This document shows positions 25,783 to 34,441 of a DNA stretch of 64,000 nucleotides, piece by piece. Origin of the DNA: Clostridium sp. TW13 (GTDB lineage Bacteria; Bacillota; Clostridia; Clostridiales; Clostridiaceae); NCBI RefSeq assembly GCF_024345225.1, contig NZ_BROD01000001.1:1534362-1598361 (forward strand), given 5' to 3'. Below the pieces are notes generated by a model, which worked only from the letters and a program-made list of their open reading frames with translations, did no database searches and was not told the DNA's origin. The translations under genes and the position numbers were made by a program. How positions within the stretch are numbered: the first letter of the stretch is position 1; every line of letters begins with the position of its first letter.

Positions 25783-26112
25783 ATGGAACTAAATTATGAT
25801 GATAATGCAAAAATCTTTAAAGCACTATCTGATTCAAGCAGATTAAAAATAATAGATATACTATCTTGTGGTGAGAAGTGTGCATGTGATATTTTAGAAT
25901 TCTTTGATTTTACCCAGCCAACACTTTCACATCATATGAAGGTATTAAGTGATTGTGGACTTGTAGAAGTAAGAAAAGAGGGACTTTGGAATCATTATAG
26001 TTTAAATATTAATAATTGTAACAAGCTTACATTGTTCATGATGAATCTTATTACAGAAACAAAGGATTGTATTTGCAAGGATAAATCTAAATGTACTTGT
26101 AAATCAATATAA
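25783..26112 (+). CDS. arsR: ArsR-family arsenic-responsive repressor
   Basis: A 109-aa winged-helix repressor. CGEKCACDIL (residues about 28-37) supplies the alpha-3 cysteines that bind As(III), and TQPTLSHHMKVL is the recognition helix. A Cys-rich tail (CICKDKSKCTC) is an extra that could add metal ligands. It heads the arsDAC-acr3 genes and should bind the palindrome just upstream, releasing DNA on arsenite binding. The start is preceded by GGAGGCGG. Confidence 0.92.
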   Translation: MELNYDDNAKIFKALSDSSRLKIIDILSCGEKCACDILEFFDFTQPTLSHHMKVLSDCGLVEVRKEGLWNHYSLNINNCNKLTLFMMNLITETKDCICKDKSKCTCKSI

Positions 26113-26147
26113 TATAAAAATTTTAATTAAAAAGGAGTTAATTTAAA

Positions 26148-26534
26148 ATGAAAAAGATGATAATATTTGATCCAGCAATGTGCTGTTCAACAGGAGTTTG
26201 TGGACCATCAGTAGATAAAGAATTATTAAGAGTTGCTACTGCATTAAATACATTGAAAAATAACGGCATATTAGTTGATAGACATAACCTAACCAACAAC
26301 CCACAAATATTTGTAGATAACAAGGTGATAAATGAAATTTTAAACACTAAGGGTATAGATGCATTGCCTGTAACTATGGTTGACGGAGTAATTGTTAAAG
26401 AAGGCAGTTATCCGACTAATGAGGAATTTTGCAAGTTACTAGATATACCATTAGATACTTTAAAGCTTACTATAAAAAAACTTAATGTACAAAAAACTAC
26501 TAAAAGCTGTGGCTGCAAAGATGGATGTTGCTAG
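26148..26534 (+). CDS. arsD: Arsenic metallochaperone ArsD
   Basis: A 128-aa protein that hands As(III) to ArsA and is a weak repressor in characterised operons. CCSTGVCGP (about residues 12-20) contains the three chaperone cysteines, and the tail SCGCKDGCC supplies the extra Cys pairs found in many ArsD proteins. It lies 35 bases after arsR and 23 bases before the arsA start, so it is in the same operon. The ribosome site is AAAGGAG. Confidence 0.93.
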   Translation: MKKMIIFDPAMCCSTGVCGPSVDKELLRVATALNTLKNNGILVDRHNLTNNPQIFVDNKVINEILNTKGIDALPVTMVDGVIVKEGSYPTNEEFCKLLDIPLDTLKLTIKKLNVQKTTKSCGCKDGCC

Positions 26535-26557
26535 TAGGTAGAAAGGAAGAGAACGTA

Positions 26558-28306
26558 ATGATTAAACCATTTGATATAAGCAAAATAGTTTTGACGAAGT
26601 ATTTATTTTTTACTGGAAAGGGTGGAGTAGGAAAAACTTCAACAGCTTGTGCTGTAGCTTTAAATTTAGCTGATGAAGGGAAGAAGATAATGCTTGTAAG
26701 TACAGATCCAGCTTCAAACCTTCAAGATGTATTTAATACAGAGTTAAATAATAAAGGAATTCAAATTAAGGAAGTTCCAAACTTAACAGTAGCAAATTTT
26801 GAGCCAGAAGCTGCGGCAGCTGAATATAGAGAAAGTGTGATTGCTCCATATAGGGGTAAGTTACCACAAGCAGTTATAGATAACATGGAAGAACAATTAT
26901 CAGGTTCATGTACGGTTGAGATTGCAGCCTTTAATGAATTTTCTGGTATGATTACTAATCAAAAGGTATTTAATGAATATGATCATATAATTTTTGATAC
27001 AGCTCCAACAGGTCATACATTAAGAATGTTACAATTACCTTCAGCTTGGAGTAACTTTATTAATGAAAGCACTCATGGAGCTTCATGCTTAGGTCAGCTT
27101 GCAGGTCTTGAAGAAAAAAAAGAAGTTTATAAGAATGCAGTGGATACTTTAGCTGATAAGTATAAAACAACCCTTATACTTGTATCTCGTCCTGAAAATT
27201 CTCCACTAAAAGAAGCAGAAAGAGCATCTAGTGAACTTCAAGATATAGGAATAAAAAATCAAATATTAGTTATTAACGGTATACTTCAAAATCATGATGA
27301 TGAGCTTTCTACTGCTATCTATGAGAAGCAGCAAAAAGCTTTAAGTAATATGCCAGTTAAATTTAAGGATGTAGAGACTTTTCAGATTCCTTTAAGACCT
27401 TATAATATAACTGGTCTTGAGAATGTAAGAGCTTTATTGACAAAGGATTATATTAAAGCTAACGAAGAAACTTTAAATACTATTGATATACCAAAGCTAA
27501 AAAATGTTATTGAAGATCTTTATAATACGAATAAAAAGGTTATTTTCACTATGGGTAAAGGCGGAGTTGGAAAGACTACTATTGCTTCAGCTATAGCTTT
27601 AGGCTTAGCAAGAAAAGGTAAGAAGGTGCATCTGACAACTACTGATCCAGCAGCTCATTTAAAATTTGTTTTAGATGAAAGCTATGGTATCTCTTTAAGT
27701 AATATAGATGAAAAGGAAGAGCTTGAAAAGTATAGAGATGAAGTATTAGCAAAAGCAAGAGAGAATAATATGAGTGATGAAGATATTGAATATATTGAAG
27801 AAGATTTAAGATCACCTTGTACTCAGGAAATAGCAGTATTTAGAGCTTTTGCTGAAATTGTTGAAAGGTCAGAAAATGAAGTAGTAGTAATAGATACAGC
27901 ACCAACTGGTCATACATTGCTGCTTTTAGAATCAACAGAAAGTTACAACAAAGAAATTACCAGATCAGAAGGAGATATACCACAATCAGTTATAAAGTTA
28001 CTTCCTAAATTAAAAAATGAGAAAGAAACAGAAGTTATTATAGTAACTTTGGCTGAAACAACACCTGTTTATGAGGCTGTAAGACTTCAAGAAGATTTGG
28101 AAAGAGCAGAAATTCACAGTAAATGGTGGGTAATCAATTCAAGTCTTTATGCAACCAATACAACCAATGAAGTCTTAAAAGCAAAATCAAGCAATGAAAT
28201 TCAATGGATTAATAAAGTTGATGAAATTTCAAATGGAAATTTCGCTATTATTGAATGGAAGGCTGATGAAGTTAAGGGTGAAAAACTTAATGAGTTGATA
28301 GACTAG
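26558..28306 (+). CDS. arsA: Arsenite-pump ATPase ArsA (two-domain)
   Basis: A 582-aa ATPase with two homologous halves, each with a Walker A loop (GKGGVGKTS near residue 18 and GKGGVGKTT near residue 335) and a DTAPTGHT signal. It energises the arsenite permease. The two-domain form with ArsD upstream is the full ArsDA arrangement. The start at 26558 is set by GAAAGGAAG; an in-frame ATG at 26525 overlaps arsD. The permease downstream is of the Acr3 class, not ArsB. Confidence 0.93.
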   Translation: MIKPFDISKIVLTKYLFFTGKGGVGKTSTACAVALNLADEGKKIMLVSTDPASNLQDVFNTELNNKGIQIKEVPNLTVANFEPEAAAAEYRESVIAPYRGKLPQAVIDNMEEQLSGSCTVEIAAFNEFSGMITNQKVFNEYDHIIFDTAPTGHTLRMLQLPSAWSNFINESTHGASCLGQLAGLEEKKEVYKNAVDTLADKYKTTLILVSRPENSPLKEAERASSELQDIGIKNQILVINGILQNHDDELSTAIYEKQQKALSNMPVKFKDVETFQIPLRPYNITGLENVRALLTKDYIKANEETLNTIDIPKLKNVIEDLYNTNKKVIFTMGKGGVGKTTIASAIALGLARKGKKVHLTTTDPAAHLKFVLDESYGISLSNIDEKEELEKYRDEVLAKARENNMSDEDIEYIEEDLRSPCTQEIAVFRAFAEIVERSENEVVVIDTAPTGHTLLLLESTESYNKEITRSEGDIPQSVIKLLPKLKNEKETEVIIVTLAETTPVYEAVRLQEDLERAEIHSKWWVINSSLYATNTTNEVLKAKSSNEIQWINKVDEISNGNFAIIEWKADEVKGEKLNELID

Positions 28307-28666
28307 TAGAAAATTTAACATCATCACTAATTATAAGTTTGTTAGTGAGATATCAAGTGAAACTTGATTCAGGTGGGGGGTGATCCCCATCTGAATCTTA
28401 GTTGAACTTACACCCTCAAGGGGTACCTCGTCCAGGAGCGTGCAGCCGTTATCTCCAACTTAAGCAAATAAGTGAAAGTCAAAATCTATGATTTGGTTAC
28501 TTGAACTTAGTTAACTTCATTAAAATCAATTTAGTGTGAATCGGTTAAGCAGACATCTCAAATCTATGATTTGATGATGGTCGCTTACTCTGTGAGTACT
28601 CATCTGACTTTAGGAAGAGGAGTTTCATATAATATTGGAGTGTTACGGATGCTAGCTATCGGATAA
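28307..28666. mobile_element. GC-rich hairpin-dense element inside the ars operon, possibly an IS605/IS607-type end
   Basis: A 360-base insert between arsA and arsC, much richer in GC than its surroundings in its left half. Consecutive hairpins: CACTAA/TTAGTG (28325-28347); ATCAAGT-gaa-ACTTGAT (28352-28368); GATTCAGgTGGGG/CCCCAtCTGAATC (28366-28397). Further right a long stem spans 28546-28587, and the self-complementary AAATCTATGATTTG occurs at 28482-28495 and again at 28560-28573. On the minus strand an open frame of about 42 codons ends at about 28330 and reads like a decayed TnpB C-terminus (LDEVPLEGVSSTKIQ). I infer, weakly, a deleted TnpB-type element with its guide-RNA-like end, or an unknown structured RNA. 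Confidence 0.4.
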
Positions 28667-28696
28667 ATGAAGAAATATACATTTGGAGGAAAAGTT

Positions 28697-29113
28697 ATGA
28701 AACCTAAAGTAGCATTTGTATGTGTTCACAATTCATGTAGATCACAAATGGCTGAAGCCTTAGGAACGCTTTATGGAGCTTCTATATTTGAAAGTTATTC
28801 TGCAGGCACTGAAACAAAGCCTGAAATAAATCAAGATGCAGTAAAAATTATAAAGGATTTATATAATATAGATATGAATGAGACTCAAAAATCAAAGCTT
28901 TTATCAGATATTCCTAAGGTAGATATAGTGATAAAGATGGGATGTAACGTTGTTTGTCCATATCTTCCAGCTAAGCATATAGAAGACTGGGGGTTAGAAG
29001 ACCCAACCGGTAAAAACTACGATGAATTTATGAAAACTGCAAAAGAAATAGAAGCAAAGGTAAAAGACCTGGCTAGAAGAATTAATAACAATGAAATTAA
29101 ATTAGATGAATAA
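28697..29113 (+). CDS. arsC: Thioredoxin-type arsenate reductase ArsC
   Basis: A 138-aa low-molecular-weight phosphatase-like arsenate reductase. The CX5R loop is CVHNSCRS near residue 9, and the relay cysteines lie in GCNVVCPYLP (about residues 79-83), which shuttle electrons to thioredoxin. DWGLEDPTG is the general-acid segment. ATG 28697 is chosen because TTTGGAGG is directly upstream. A 390-base gap separates it from arsA, filled by the structured element, so it may depend on readthrough or its own promoter. Confidence 0.92.
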   Translation: MKPKVAFVCVHNSCRSQMAEALGTLYGASIFESYSAGTETKPEINQDAVKIIKDLYNIDMNETQKSKLLSDIPKVDIVIKMGCNVVCPYLPAKHIEDWGLEDPTGKNYDEFMKTAKEIEAKVKDLARRINNNEIKLDE

Positions 29114-29135
29114 TTTTATATAAGGAGGAGTTGTT

Positions 29136-30197
29136 TTGAGTAATAAATCTTCAAGACTATCATTTTTAGATAGATATTTAACATTGTGGATATTTGCAGC
29201 AATGGCCTTAGGCATATTGTTAGGATGGGGAGTGCCATCAATATCTGAAAGTCTTTCGAAATTGTTTGTTGGTACCACATCAATACCTATAGCTATAGGA
29301 CTAATAGTTATGATGTATCCACCACTTGCAAAAGTAAACTACAAGGAACTTGGTAAGGTATTTAAAAATCCAAAAGTTCTTGCATTATCATTGGTGCAGA
29401 ATTGGATTATTGGACCGGTTTTAATGTTTATTCTAGCATTTGTGTTTTTAAGATCAGATTCAGCCTTAATGACTGGACTTATACTTATAGGACTAGCTAG
29501 ATGTATAGCAATGGTAATTCTTTGGAACAGTTTAGCAGATGGAGATAGTGAATATGCCGCAGCATTGGTAGCATTTAATTCTATCTTTCAAGTAGTATTT
29601 TATTCTGTATTTGCTTACTTTTTTATTACAGTATTGCCACCTGTTTTTGGTCTTAAAGGATATGAAGTTCATATATCTATGGCAGAGGTGGCCATATCTG
29701 TTGCAGTTTATCTTGGTATTCCTTTTTTATTGGGAATGCTTACTAGACTTATATTGGAACCTATGAAGGGAACTGAATGGTATGTTAAGAAATTTGTCCC
29801 TAAAATTAGTCCATTAGCGTTAATAGCGTTATTATTTACTATTGTAGTAATGTTTATGTTTAAAGGAAAATACATTGTAGAGTTACCTTTAGATGTTATA
29901 AAAGTAGCTATACCACTTGTGATTTACTTTATAGTAATGTTTTCTGTATCTTTCTATATTAGTTATAAATCAGGTATAAATTATCATCAAACTGCTACTT
30001 TATCATTTACAGCAGCAAGTAACAACTTTGAATTAGCCATAGCAGTTGCAGTAGCTGTATTTGGAATTCAATCAAAAGTTGCCTTTGCAGCAGTAATAGG
30101 ACCACTAATTGAAGTGCCTGTAATGATTGCCTTAGTAAATGTGGCCTTGCACTGGGGAAGAAAGTATTTTTCTTATTCTAAAGAATTGGATAAATAA
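29136..30197 (+). CDS. acr3: Arsenite efflux permease Acr3
   Basis: A 353-aa permease with ten membrane segments that expels As(III), here powered by ArsA or the proton motive force. Acr3 features are [12 protein letters not shown], with the essential Cys in helix 4, and [15 protein letters not shown] in helix 9. The start is TTG at 29136 behind AAGGAGGAG. It follows arsC by 22 bases and ends the operon at a strong terminator. Confidence 0.94.
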   Translation: MSNKSSRLSFLDRYLTLWIFAAMALGILLGWGVPSISESLSKLFVGTTSIPIAIGLIVMMYPPLAKVNYKELGKVFKNPKVLALSLVQNWIIGPVLMFILAFVFLRSDSALMTGLILIGLARCIAMVILWNSLADGDSEYAAALVAFNSIFQVVFYSVFAYFFITVLPPVFGLKGYEVHISMAEVAISVAVYLGIPFLLGMLTRLILEPMKGTEWYVKKFVPKISPLALIALLFTIVVMFMFKGKYIVELPLDVIKVAIPLVIYFIVMFSVSFYISYKSGINYHQTATLSFTAASNNFELAIAVAVAVFGIQSKVAFAAVIGPLIEVPVMIALVNVALHWGRKYFSYSKELDK

Positions 30198-30229
30198 CTT
30201 CATTTTAAATGAGATTTAGTGAAGTTCAA

Positions 30230-30273
30230 AAAGATCTAATGATGCAAGTTTGCATCATTAGATCTTTTCTTTA
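30230..30273. terminator. Bidirectional terminator between the two arsenic operons
   Basis: A 19-bp perfect stem (30230-30248 with 30251-30269; core AAAAGATCTAATGATG) with a 2-base loop, A-run on one side and T-run on the other. Confidence 0.9.
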
Positions 30274-30278
30274 GGTTC

Positions 30279-30779
30279 TTAGTCAAATTCAACTATTTTG
30301 CTTCTACGCTCCATTAACACTGTATCGTGCCATACACCATTATCCATCTTAGCAACCTTCTCTCTTACGCCAATTTCTCTAAAACCACATTTTTTATGCA
30401 ATTCTATGCTGGCAGTATTTTCTCTTATAATTCCAGACTGCAATGTCCAGAAATTATTTTCTTCAGAGAGCTTAATTAAATTCGCCATAAGAGCTTTTCC
30501 AATTCCTAATCCTCTATAATTTTCTCCTATATAAATGCTTACTTCAGCTACACCACGATAAACACATCTGCTAGAAGTTGGACTTAATACAGCGAATCCA
30601 AGCACTTTGTCATTTGATTTAGCAACTAGTCTGCAAGTTTTAACATGTCCATTATCCCATTCTTCAAATGTTGGTATAGAATTTTGGAAGGTAGCAATGC
30701 CTGTATTAATGCCTTCAAGATATATTTTTGATACCTCATTCCAATCAGAATATTTCATTTCTTCAATTGTGTAATTCAT
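30279..30779 (-). CDS. arsN: PAT-like GNAT acetyltransferase, likely ArsN-type
   Basis: A 166-aa GNAT of the phosphinothricin/methionine-sulfoximine acetyltransferase type. GENYRGLGIGKAL is the acetyl-CoA loop, with IYLEGINTGIATF and ELHKKCGFREIGVREKVAKM also typical. In ars clusters such enzymes (ArsN) acetylate arsinothricin. The gene is the last of a minus-strand unit with a methyltransferase and MarR regulator and converges on acr3. The start follows AAAGGGG. Plain PAT or another amino-acid acetyltransferase remains possible, so the arsenic role is from context. Confidence 0.7.
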   Translation of the reverse strand: MNYTIEEMKYSDWNEVSKIYLEGINTGIATFQNSIPTFEEWDNGHVKTCRLVAKSNDKVLGFAVLSPTSSRCVYRGVAEVSIYIGENYRGLGIGKALMANLIKLSEENNFWTLQSGIIRENTASIELHKKCGFREIGVREKVAKMDNGVWHDTVLMERRSKIVEFD

Positions 30780-30831
30780 AATATATTACCCCTTTAATAA
30801 TAGTTTATAAATATTTATAATTATATGACGT

Positions 30832-31461
30832 TTAAATTTTCTCACCGTATGCTACAAATATGCTAATACTAGCCTTAGAACATCCACATTTAGAATCAGC
30901 ACAGCAGTTACTTCCTACGCAATCTACAGTTACATTTTTAAAACCTGCTTCTTCAAACCAGTTTTTCATATCTTTTCTGTTAAAGCCCATCCAGACATCA
31001 TATTGTTCAGTTTTTAAAAATTCAAAGTTATGCTTATCTAAGTCTGTAATTATAAGCTTTCCATTTGTTTTTAGAATTCTGTACATTTCTTTTAATACTA
31101 CATTTGGATTTTCAATGTGATGTAAAAACATATTCGCAAATACATAATCTACTGAATTATCTCCAATAGGAATATTTTCCCCTACACCTTGAATGCATTT
31201 AAGATCGTTGCAGTAAGAAAACTTGTTATTTAATAAATTAAGCATTTCTTCTGATTGATCAATAGCTATCACTTTAACATTCTTTTCAATCAATCCTCCT
31301 GTTATAAATCCAGTTCCAGCACCAATATCGGCAGCTATTTTCCCTTCTTCAATATTAGCTCTTTTATAGGCAGCTAGTCTTACATCATTTGAAAAAAAGT
31401 CATTTCTCATAGAATCCCAATTGGATGCTACCTTATCAAAATAATCCTTACTTTGTTCCAT
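30832..31461 (-). CDS. SAM-dependent methyltransferase with a Cys-rich tail
   Basis: A 209-aa class I methyltransferase of the UbiE/COQ5 type. ADIGAGTGFITGG (about residues 44-56) is the SAM motif and FANMFLHHIE is motif IV. Close to the C-terminus Cys181, 186, 187, 192 and 194 cluster in CVGSNCCADSKCGC. This is not the four-Cys layout of ArsM, but it could bind As(III) or another thiophilic metal. It sits between the MarR gene (38 bases upstream) and the PAT-like gene (52 downstream). Its substrate is unknown; an arsenical is inferred from location. Confidence 0.75.
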   Translation of the reverse strand: MEQSKDYFDKVASNWDSMRNDFFSNDVRLAAYKRANIEEGKIAADIGAGTGFITGGLIEKNVKVIAIDQSEEMLNLLNNKFSYCNDLKCIQGVGENIPIGDNSVDYVFANMFLHHIENPNVVLKEMYRILKTNGKLIITDLDKHNFEFLKTEQYDVWMGFNRKDMKNWFEEAGFKNVTVDCVGSNCCADSKCGCSKASISIFVAYGEKI

Positions 31462-31499
31462 TTTATTACCCCCAATATTTTTTAAAAGAAAAATCTTTT

Positions 31500-31991
31500 T
31501 TATTTCTTTGTATTATTGCATTTTGTGCTTGAATTTCCATTACAAAACTCAGATGAATTTTCATTTTTTTCAAGAGCATCAATAATGATATTTAATCCTT
31601 TGAAAACAGTTATCTGATCTTCTAAGGCTATTTGATTGAAAATACTTTTGAATTTATCATTCATTTTACTCTCAATATCATTGAAAAGAATCAATCCTTT
31701 TTCTGTTAACTTTATATCTACACTTCGCCTATCTGTTTCAGAGGTCATTCTAAATACAAAATCTTTTTTTACAAGACTGTCTACAGTTCTGCTCATGGTG
31801 CTAATATCTAGGTTTATTAAGTTTGCCAAATCCTTTAATGAAATATTTTTAGCACGCCCAATTTCAACTAATGCATGGCATTGAGCTAGGCTAACCTCTA
31901 AACAGCAGCTGTCCTGTTTGTTTAATAGTCCAAGTTTTCTTTCTAGCATTCTTATTAATTCTCTAAAATTTTTACTGTTAAGCTCGTTCAA
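31500..31991 (-). CDS. MarR-family regulator with Cys sensor motif
   Basis: A 163-aa winged-helix MarR protein; the HTH is KDLANLINLDISTMSRTVDSL and the wing is TDRRSVDIKLTEKG. Cys29, Cys30 and Cys38-His39 in DSCCLEV and LAQCHA, plus two Cys in the tail, suggest a thiol or metal sensor. TTG at 31991 is the likely start: AAGGAGTG lies 6-7 bases upstream, and an ATG at 32033 would fall inside the palindrome. It should bind the 45-bp palindrome directly upstream and control itself, the methyltransferase and the PAT-like gene. Confidence 0.8.
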   Translation of the reverse strand: MNELNSKNFRELIRMLERKLGLLNKQDSCCLEVSLAQCHALVEIGRAKNISLKDLANLINLDISTMSRTVDSLVKKDFVFRMTSETDRRSVDIKLTEKGLILFNDIESKMNDKFKSIFNQIALEDQITVFKGLNIIIDALEKNENSSEFCNGNSSTKCNNTKK

Positions 31992-32019
31992 AAATATCAC
32001 TCCTTGGGAAAATAATAAC

Positions 32020-32064
32020 ATATTTAATTGCAAAACACAATAGTTGTGTATTGCAATTAAATAT
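32020..32064. promoter_or_regulatory. 45-bp near-perfect palindrome, MarR operator candidate
   Basis: Two 21-base arms (32020-32040 and 32044-32064; core TTTAATTGCAA...TTGCAATTAAA) with a single mismatch surround a 3-base centre. It lies 29 bases upstream of the marR start. Confidence 0.75.
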
Positions 32065-32246
32065 TTAAGCTAATAAAAATATTAATCTGATATATAAGCG
32101 AGGTATAATAGTAGGGGAGATGTATGCAGGAAATTAACTTAATATAAGAACTCTTAGATAGGCCATTAAAGTCATCTCAAGAGAGTAAAAAAGTATATAA
32201 TAACTATTACAAATATTTTTGTGTATTGAAACAAAGGAGAATCAAA

Positions 32247-32753
32247 ATGGAATTTAGAAAAACAGATATAATGGATATTAATCAGGTAATGAATATAATT
32301 AAACAAGCACAAACTTACTTTAAGAATCAAGGCATTGATCAATGGCAGAATAACTATCCAAATACTGAAACAATAAGAAAAGATATTGAAAATAATTATA
32401 GTTATGTGTTAATAAAAGAACACAATATTGTTGCTACTGCAGCGATTTCTTTTGACGGAGAAAAAACATACAATAATATCTATGATGGGCAATGGATTAC
32501 TAATGAGGATTATGCAGTTATACATAGAATTGCAGTAGATAGTAACTATAAAGGCTCTGGATTATCATCTGAAATTATTAAAAATGTAGAAATGCTTTGC
32601 TTAAATAGAGGTATACATAGCATAAAGGTGGATACCCATGAAGAAAACTTATCTATGCAAAAGATGCTTAAGAAAAATGAATTTGAGTATTGTGGAATAA
32701 TTTATTTAGAAGATGGAAGTAAAAGAATAGCCTTTGAGAAAAAACTAGATTAA
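32247..32753 (+). CDS. GNAT-family N-acetyltransferase
   Basis: A 168-aa GNAT. HRIAVDSNYKGSGLSSEII is the acetyl-CoA binding loop (R-x-x-G-x-G variant), preceded by the beta-4 strand. Many clostridial homologues of this length act on small molecules or peptides of unknown identity. The start at 32247 follows AAAGGAGA by 6 bases. It is divergent from the MarR unit, so the palindrome could affect it too, though it lies 180 bases away. A terminator follows. Confidence 0.75.
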   Translation: MEFRKTDIMDINQVMNIIKQAQTYFKNQGIDQWQNNYPNTETIRKDIENNYSYVLIKEHNIVATAAISFDGEKTYNNIYDGQWITNEDYAVIHRIAVDSNYKGSGLSSEIIKNVEMLCLNRGIHSIKVDTHEENLSMQKMLKKNEFEYCGIIYLEDGSKRIAFEKKLD

Positions 32754-32765
32754 AAACTATAAACT

Positions 32766-32803
32766 AAAAAGCTCTAAATACAATATAAATTTAGAGCTTT
32801 TTT
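32766..32803. terminator. Bidirectional terminator
   Basis: AAAAAGCTCTAAAT (32766-32779) pairs with ATTTAGAGCTTTTT (32789-32802), between two convergent genes. Confidence 0.88.
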
Positions 32804-32858
32804 ACTTTGATTCTTAATATTCATTTTTAATGTAATTTTAGTTTTTAAGTAGTGCTAT

Positions 32859-34310
32859 TTAAGCGGCTTGTTTCGAATTGAGTTCTTCTATTTTAGATGT
32901 TTTCTTTAGTGCTAAGCAAAGAGGTAAGGCAATTAAAGCTATAATTGTAGAAATAAAAAATAAATCATTTATTCCAGAAGTATACGCTTTTGCATGAATT
33001 AAATTATTAGGTAAATTAATCTGTGCTAAAGCTGATTCGTGATATTTTGTACGTGTTATAAGTAACGAACTAAAAATACCTATTGCTAATGCACTTGAAA
33101 CCTGACGAATCCAGTTATTAACTGAAGATGCATGTCCAGATATATTTTTAGGTATAATTGACATGCCTGTATTTGTTATTGGCATAGTTGAAAAAGATAT
33201 GCCTATGTATCTAACTGTCATCCATAAGATAATGTATGAATGTGGAGTATTTAAATTTAAATTTGCAACTTTAAATGAACCTAAAGCTAAAAGGGAGATT
33301 CCAATTGCAATTATTATTCGGGAATCAATTTTATTGTATAAAGTCCCAACTATAGGCATCATAAGAGCCATGGCTAAGGATGGTAATAATAAAATCAGTC
33401 CTGAATCTAGTGCAGAAAGATGTTGAATGTTTTGTAGAAAAAGAGGAGTTAATAGGGTTCCAGCATATAAACTTATTGTGACGATGCTTAATGCAATAAC
33501 GCTGAAGGTATATTTGTTATATTTAAAAACTCGTATATCTAATGCAGGTGATTTCTTTTTTAGTTCTGTCATTATAAATAGAATTAACGAAATAATTCCT
33601 AAAACAAATAATCCAAGTGTCATTATTGAAGTCCAACCCCACTTTGAACCTTCACTAAAAGCTATTAATAATGATATGCTTAATGTTACAACTGTTGTAA
33701 GGCCAATAAAATCAAAAGAGTGTGAGGTTGAAGGATGGTCTTGAGGTACATAGTGAAAAATCATTAATATAGCTATGATTCCAACAGGAACATTGATAAT
33801 AAAAATAGCTCTCCAATTAAAATTTTGAATTAACCATCCACTTAATGTTGGGGCAATGGCAGGGGCAAGCATTGATGCCATACTCCATAGACTTGCAGCA
33901 AAGGCTTGTCTTTCTCTCGGAATCACTTGATATAAAATAGTCATGGTTGATGGAATTATTAGTCCACTGAACATTCCTTGGATAATTCTAAAAGTAATAA
34001 GTAAAGAGATACTAAAGGAAAACGCACACAAAATTGATGATACAGTAAAACCAATAATAGCAAACAAGTATAATTTTTTATAACTAAACTTTCCACCCAA
34101 ATAACCAGTTAGGGGGCAGGCTGTGCCAGTTGCAAGCATAAATCCGGTAAGAATCCATTTTACAGAATCTAAACTTGTGTTAAATTCTTTGATAAATGTT
34201 GGCAGAGCAACATTTACAGCACTGATATTAAATGTCCCTAAGAATACACCAAAAAATAATGAAATCATAACCGACCAAAAGTATAGCTCTTGTTTTTCTT
34301 TTGTTTTCAT
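32859..34310 (-). CDS. DHA2-family (EmrB/QacA-like) multidrug MFS exporter
   Basis: A 483-aa, 14-helix MFS transporter. NVALPTFIKEF in helix 1, the motif-A loop GYLGGKFSYKKLY and the motif-C segment ASMLAPAIAPTLSGWLI mark the DHA2 drug:H+ antiporters. ATG 34310 is chosen because GGAGG lies 11 bases upstream; the ATG at 34328 contains that site itself. The gene is divergent from a PadR regulator, with two PadR-like operators in the shared promoter region, so it should be repressed by that protein and induced by its ligand. Confidence 0.88.
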   Translation of the reverse strand: MKTKEKQELYFWSVMISLFFGVFLGTFNISAVNVALPTFIKEFNTSLDSVKWILTGFMLATGTACPLTGYLGGKFSYKKLYLFAIIGFTVSSILCAFSFSISLLITFRIIQGMFSGLIIPSTMTILYQVIPRERQAFAASLWSMASMLAPAIAPTLSGWLIQNFNWRAIFIINVPVGIIAILMIFHYVPQDHPSTSHSFDFIGLTTVVTLSISLLIAFSEGSKWGWTSIMTLGLFVLGIISLILFIMTELKKKSPALDIRVFKYNKYTFSVIALSIVTISLYAGTLLTPLFLQNIQHLSALDSGLILLLPSLAMALMMPIVGTLYNKIDSRIIIAIGISLLALGSFKVANLNLNTPHSYIILWMTVRYIGISFSTMPITNTGMSIIPKNISGHASSVNNWIRQVSSALAIGIFSSLLITRTKYHESALAQINLPNNLIHAKAYTSGINDLFFISTIIALIALPLCLALKKTSKIEELNSKQAA

Positions 34311-34358
34311 AAATATATAAACCTCCATTTTTAAGTCTTAAGTTATATGTAATTGATT

Positions 34359-34428
34359 ATATGACAAAATGGACATATAATAATCTATATGTTACTACCT
34401 AAAGAGTAATATGTCAATTTGTACATAT
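34359..34428. promoter_or_regulatory. Paired PadR operators between MFS exporter and padR
   Basis: 34409-34428 reads ATATGT-N8-ACATAT, a perfect match to the ATGT-N8-ACAT sites of PadR repressors. 34359-34378 (ATATGA-N8-ACATAT) is a second copy with one mismatch. They are about 50 bases apart and cover both promoters. Confidence 0.75.
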
Positions 34429-34441
34429 AAGGAGAAATGAT

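Noticed and set aside
28307..28666. Group I or group II intron, or a known riboswitch, in the ars operon
   Set aside because: No group I core sequences, no group II 5' GUGYG or domain V pattern, and no recognised aptamer core were found.
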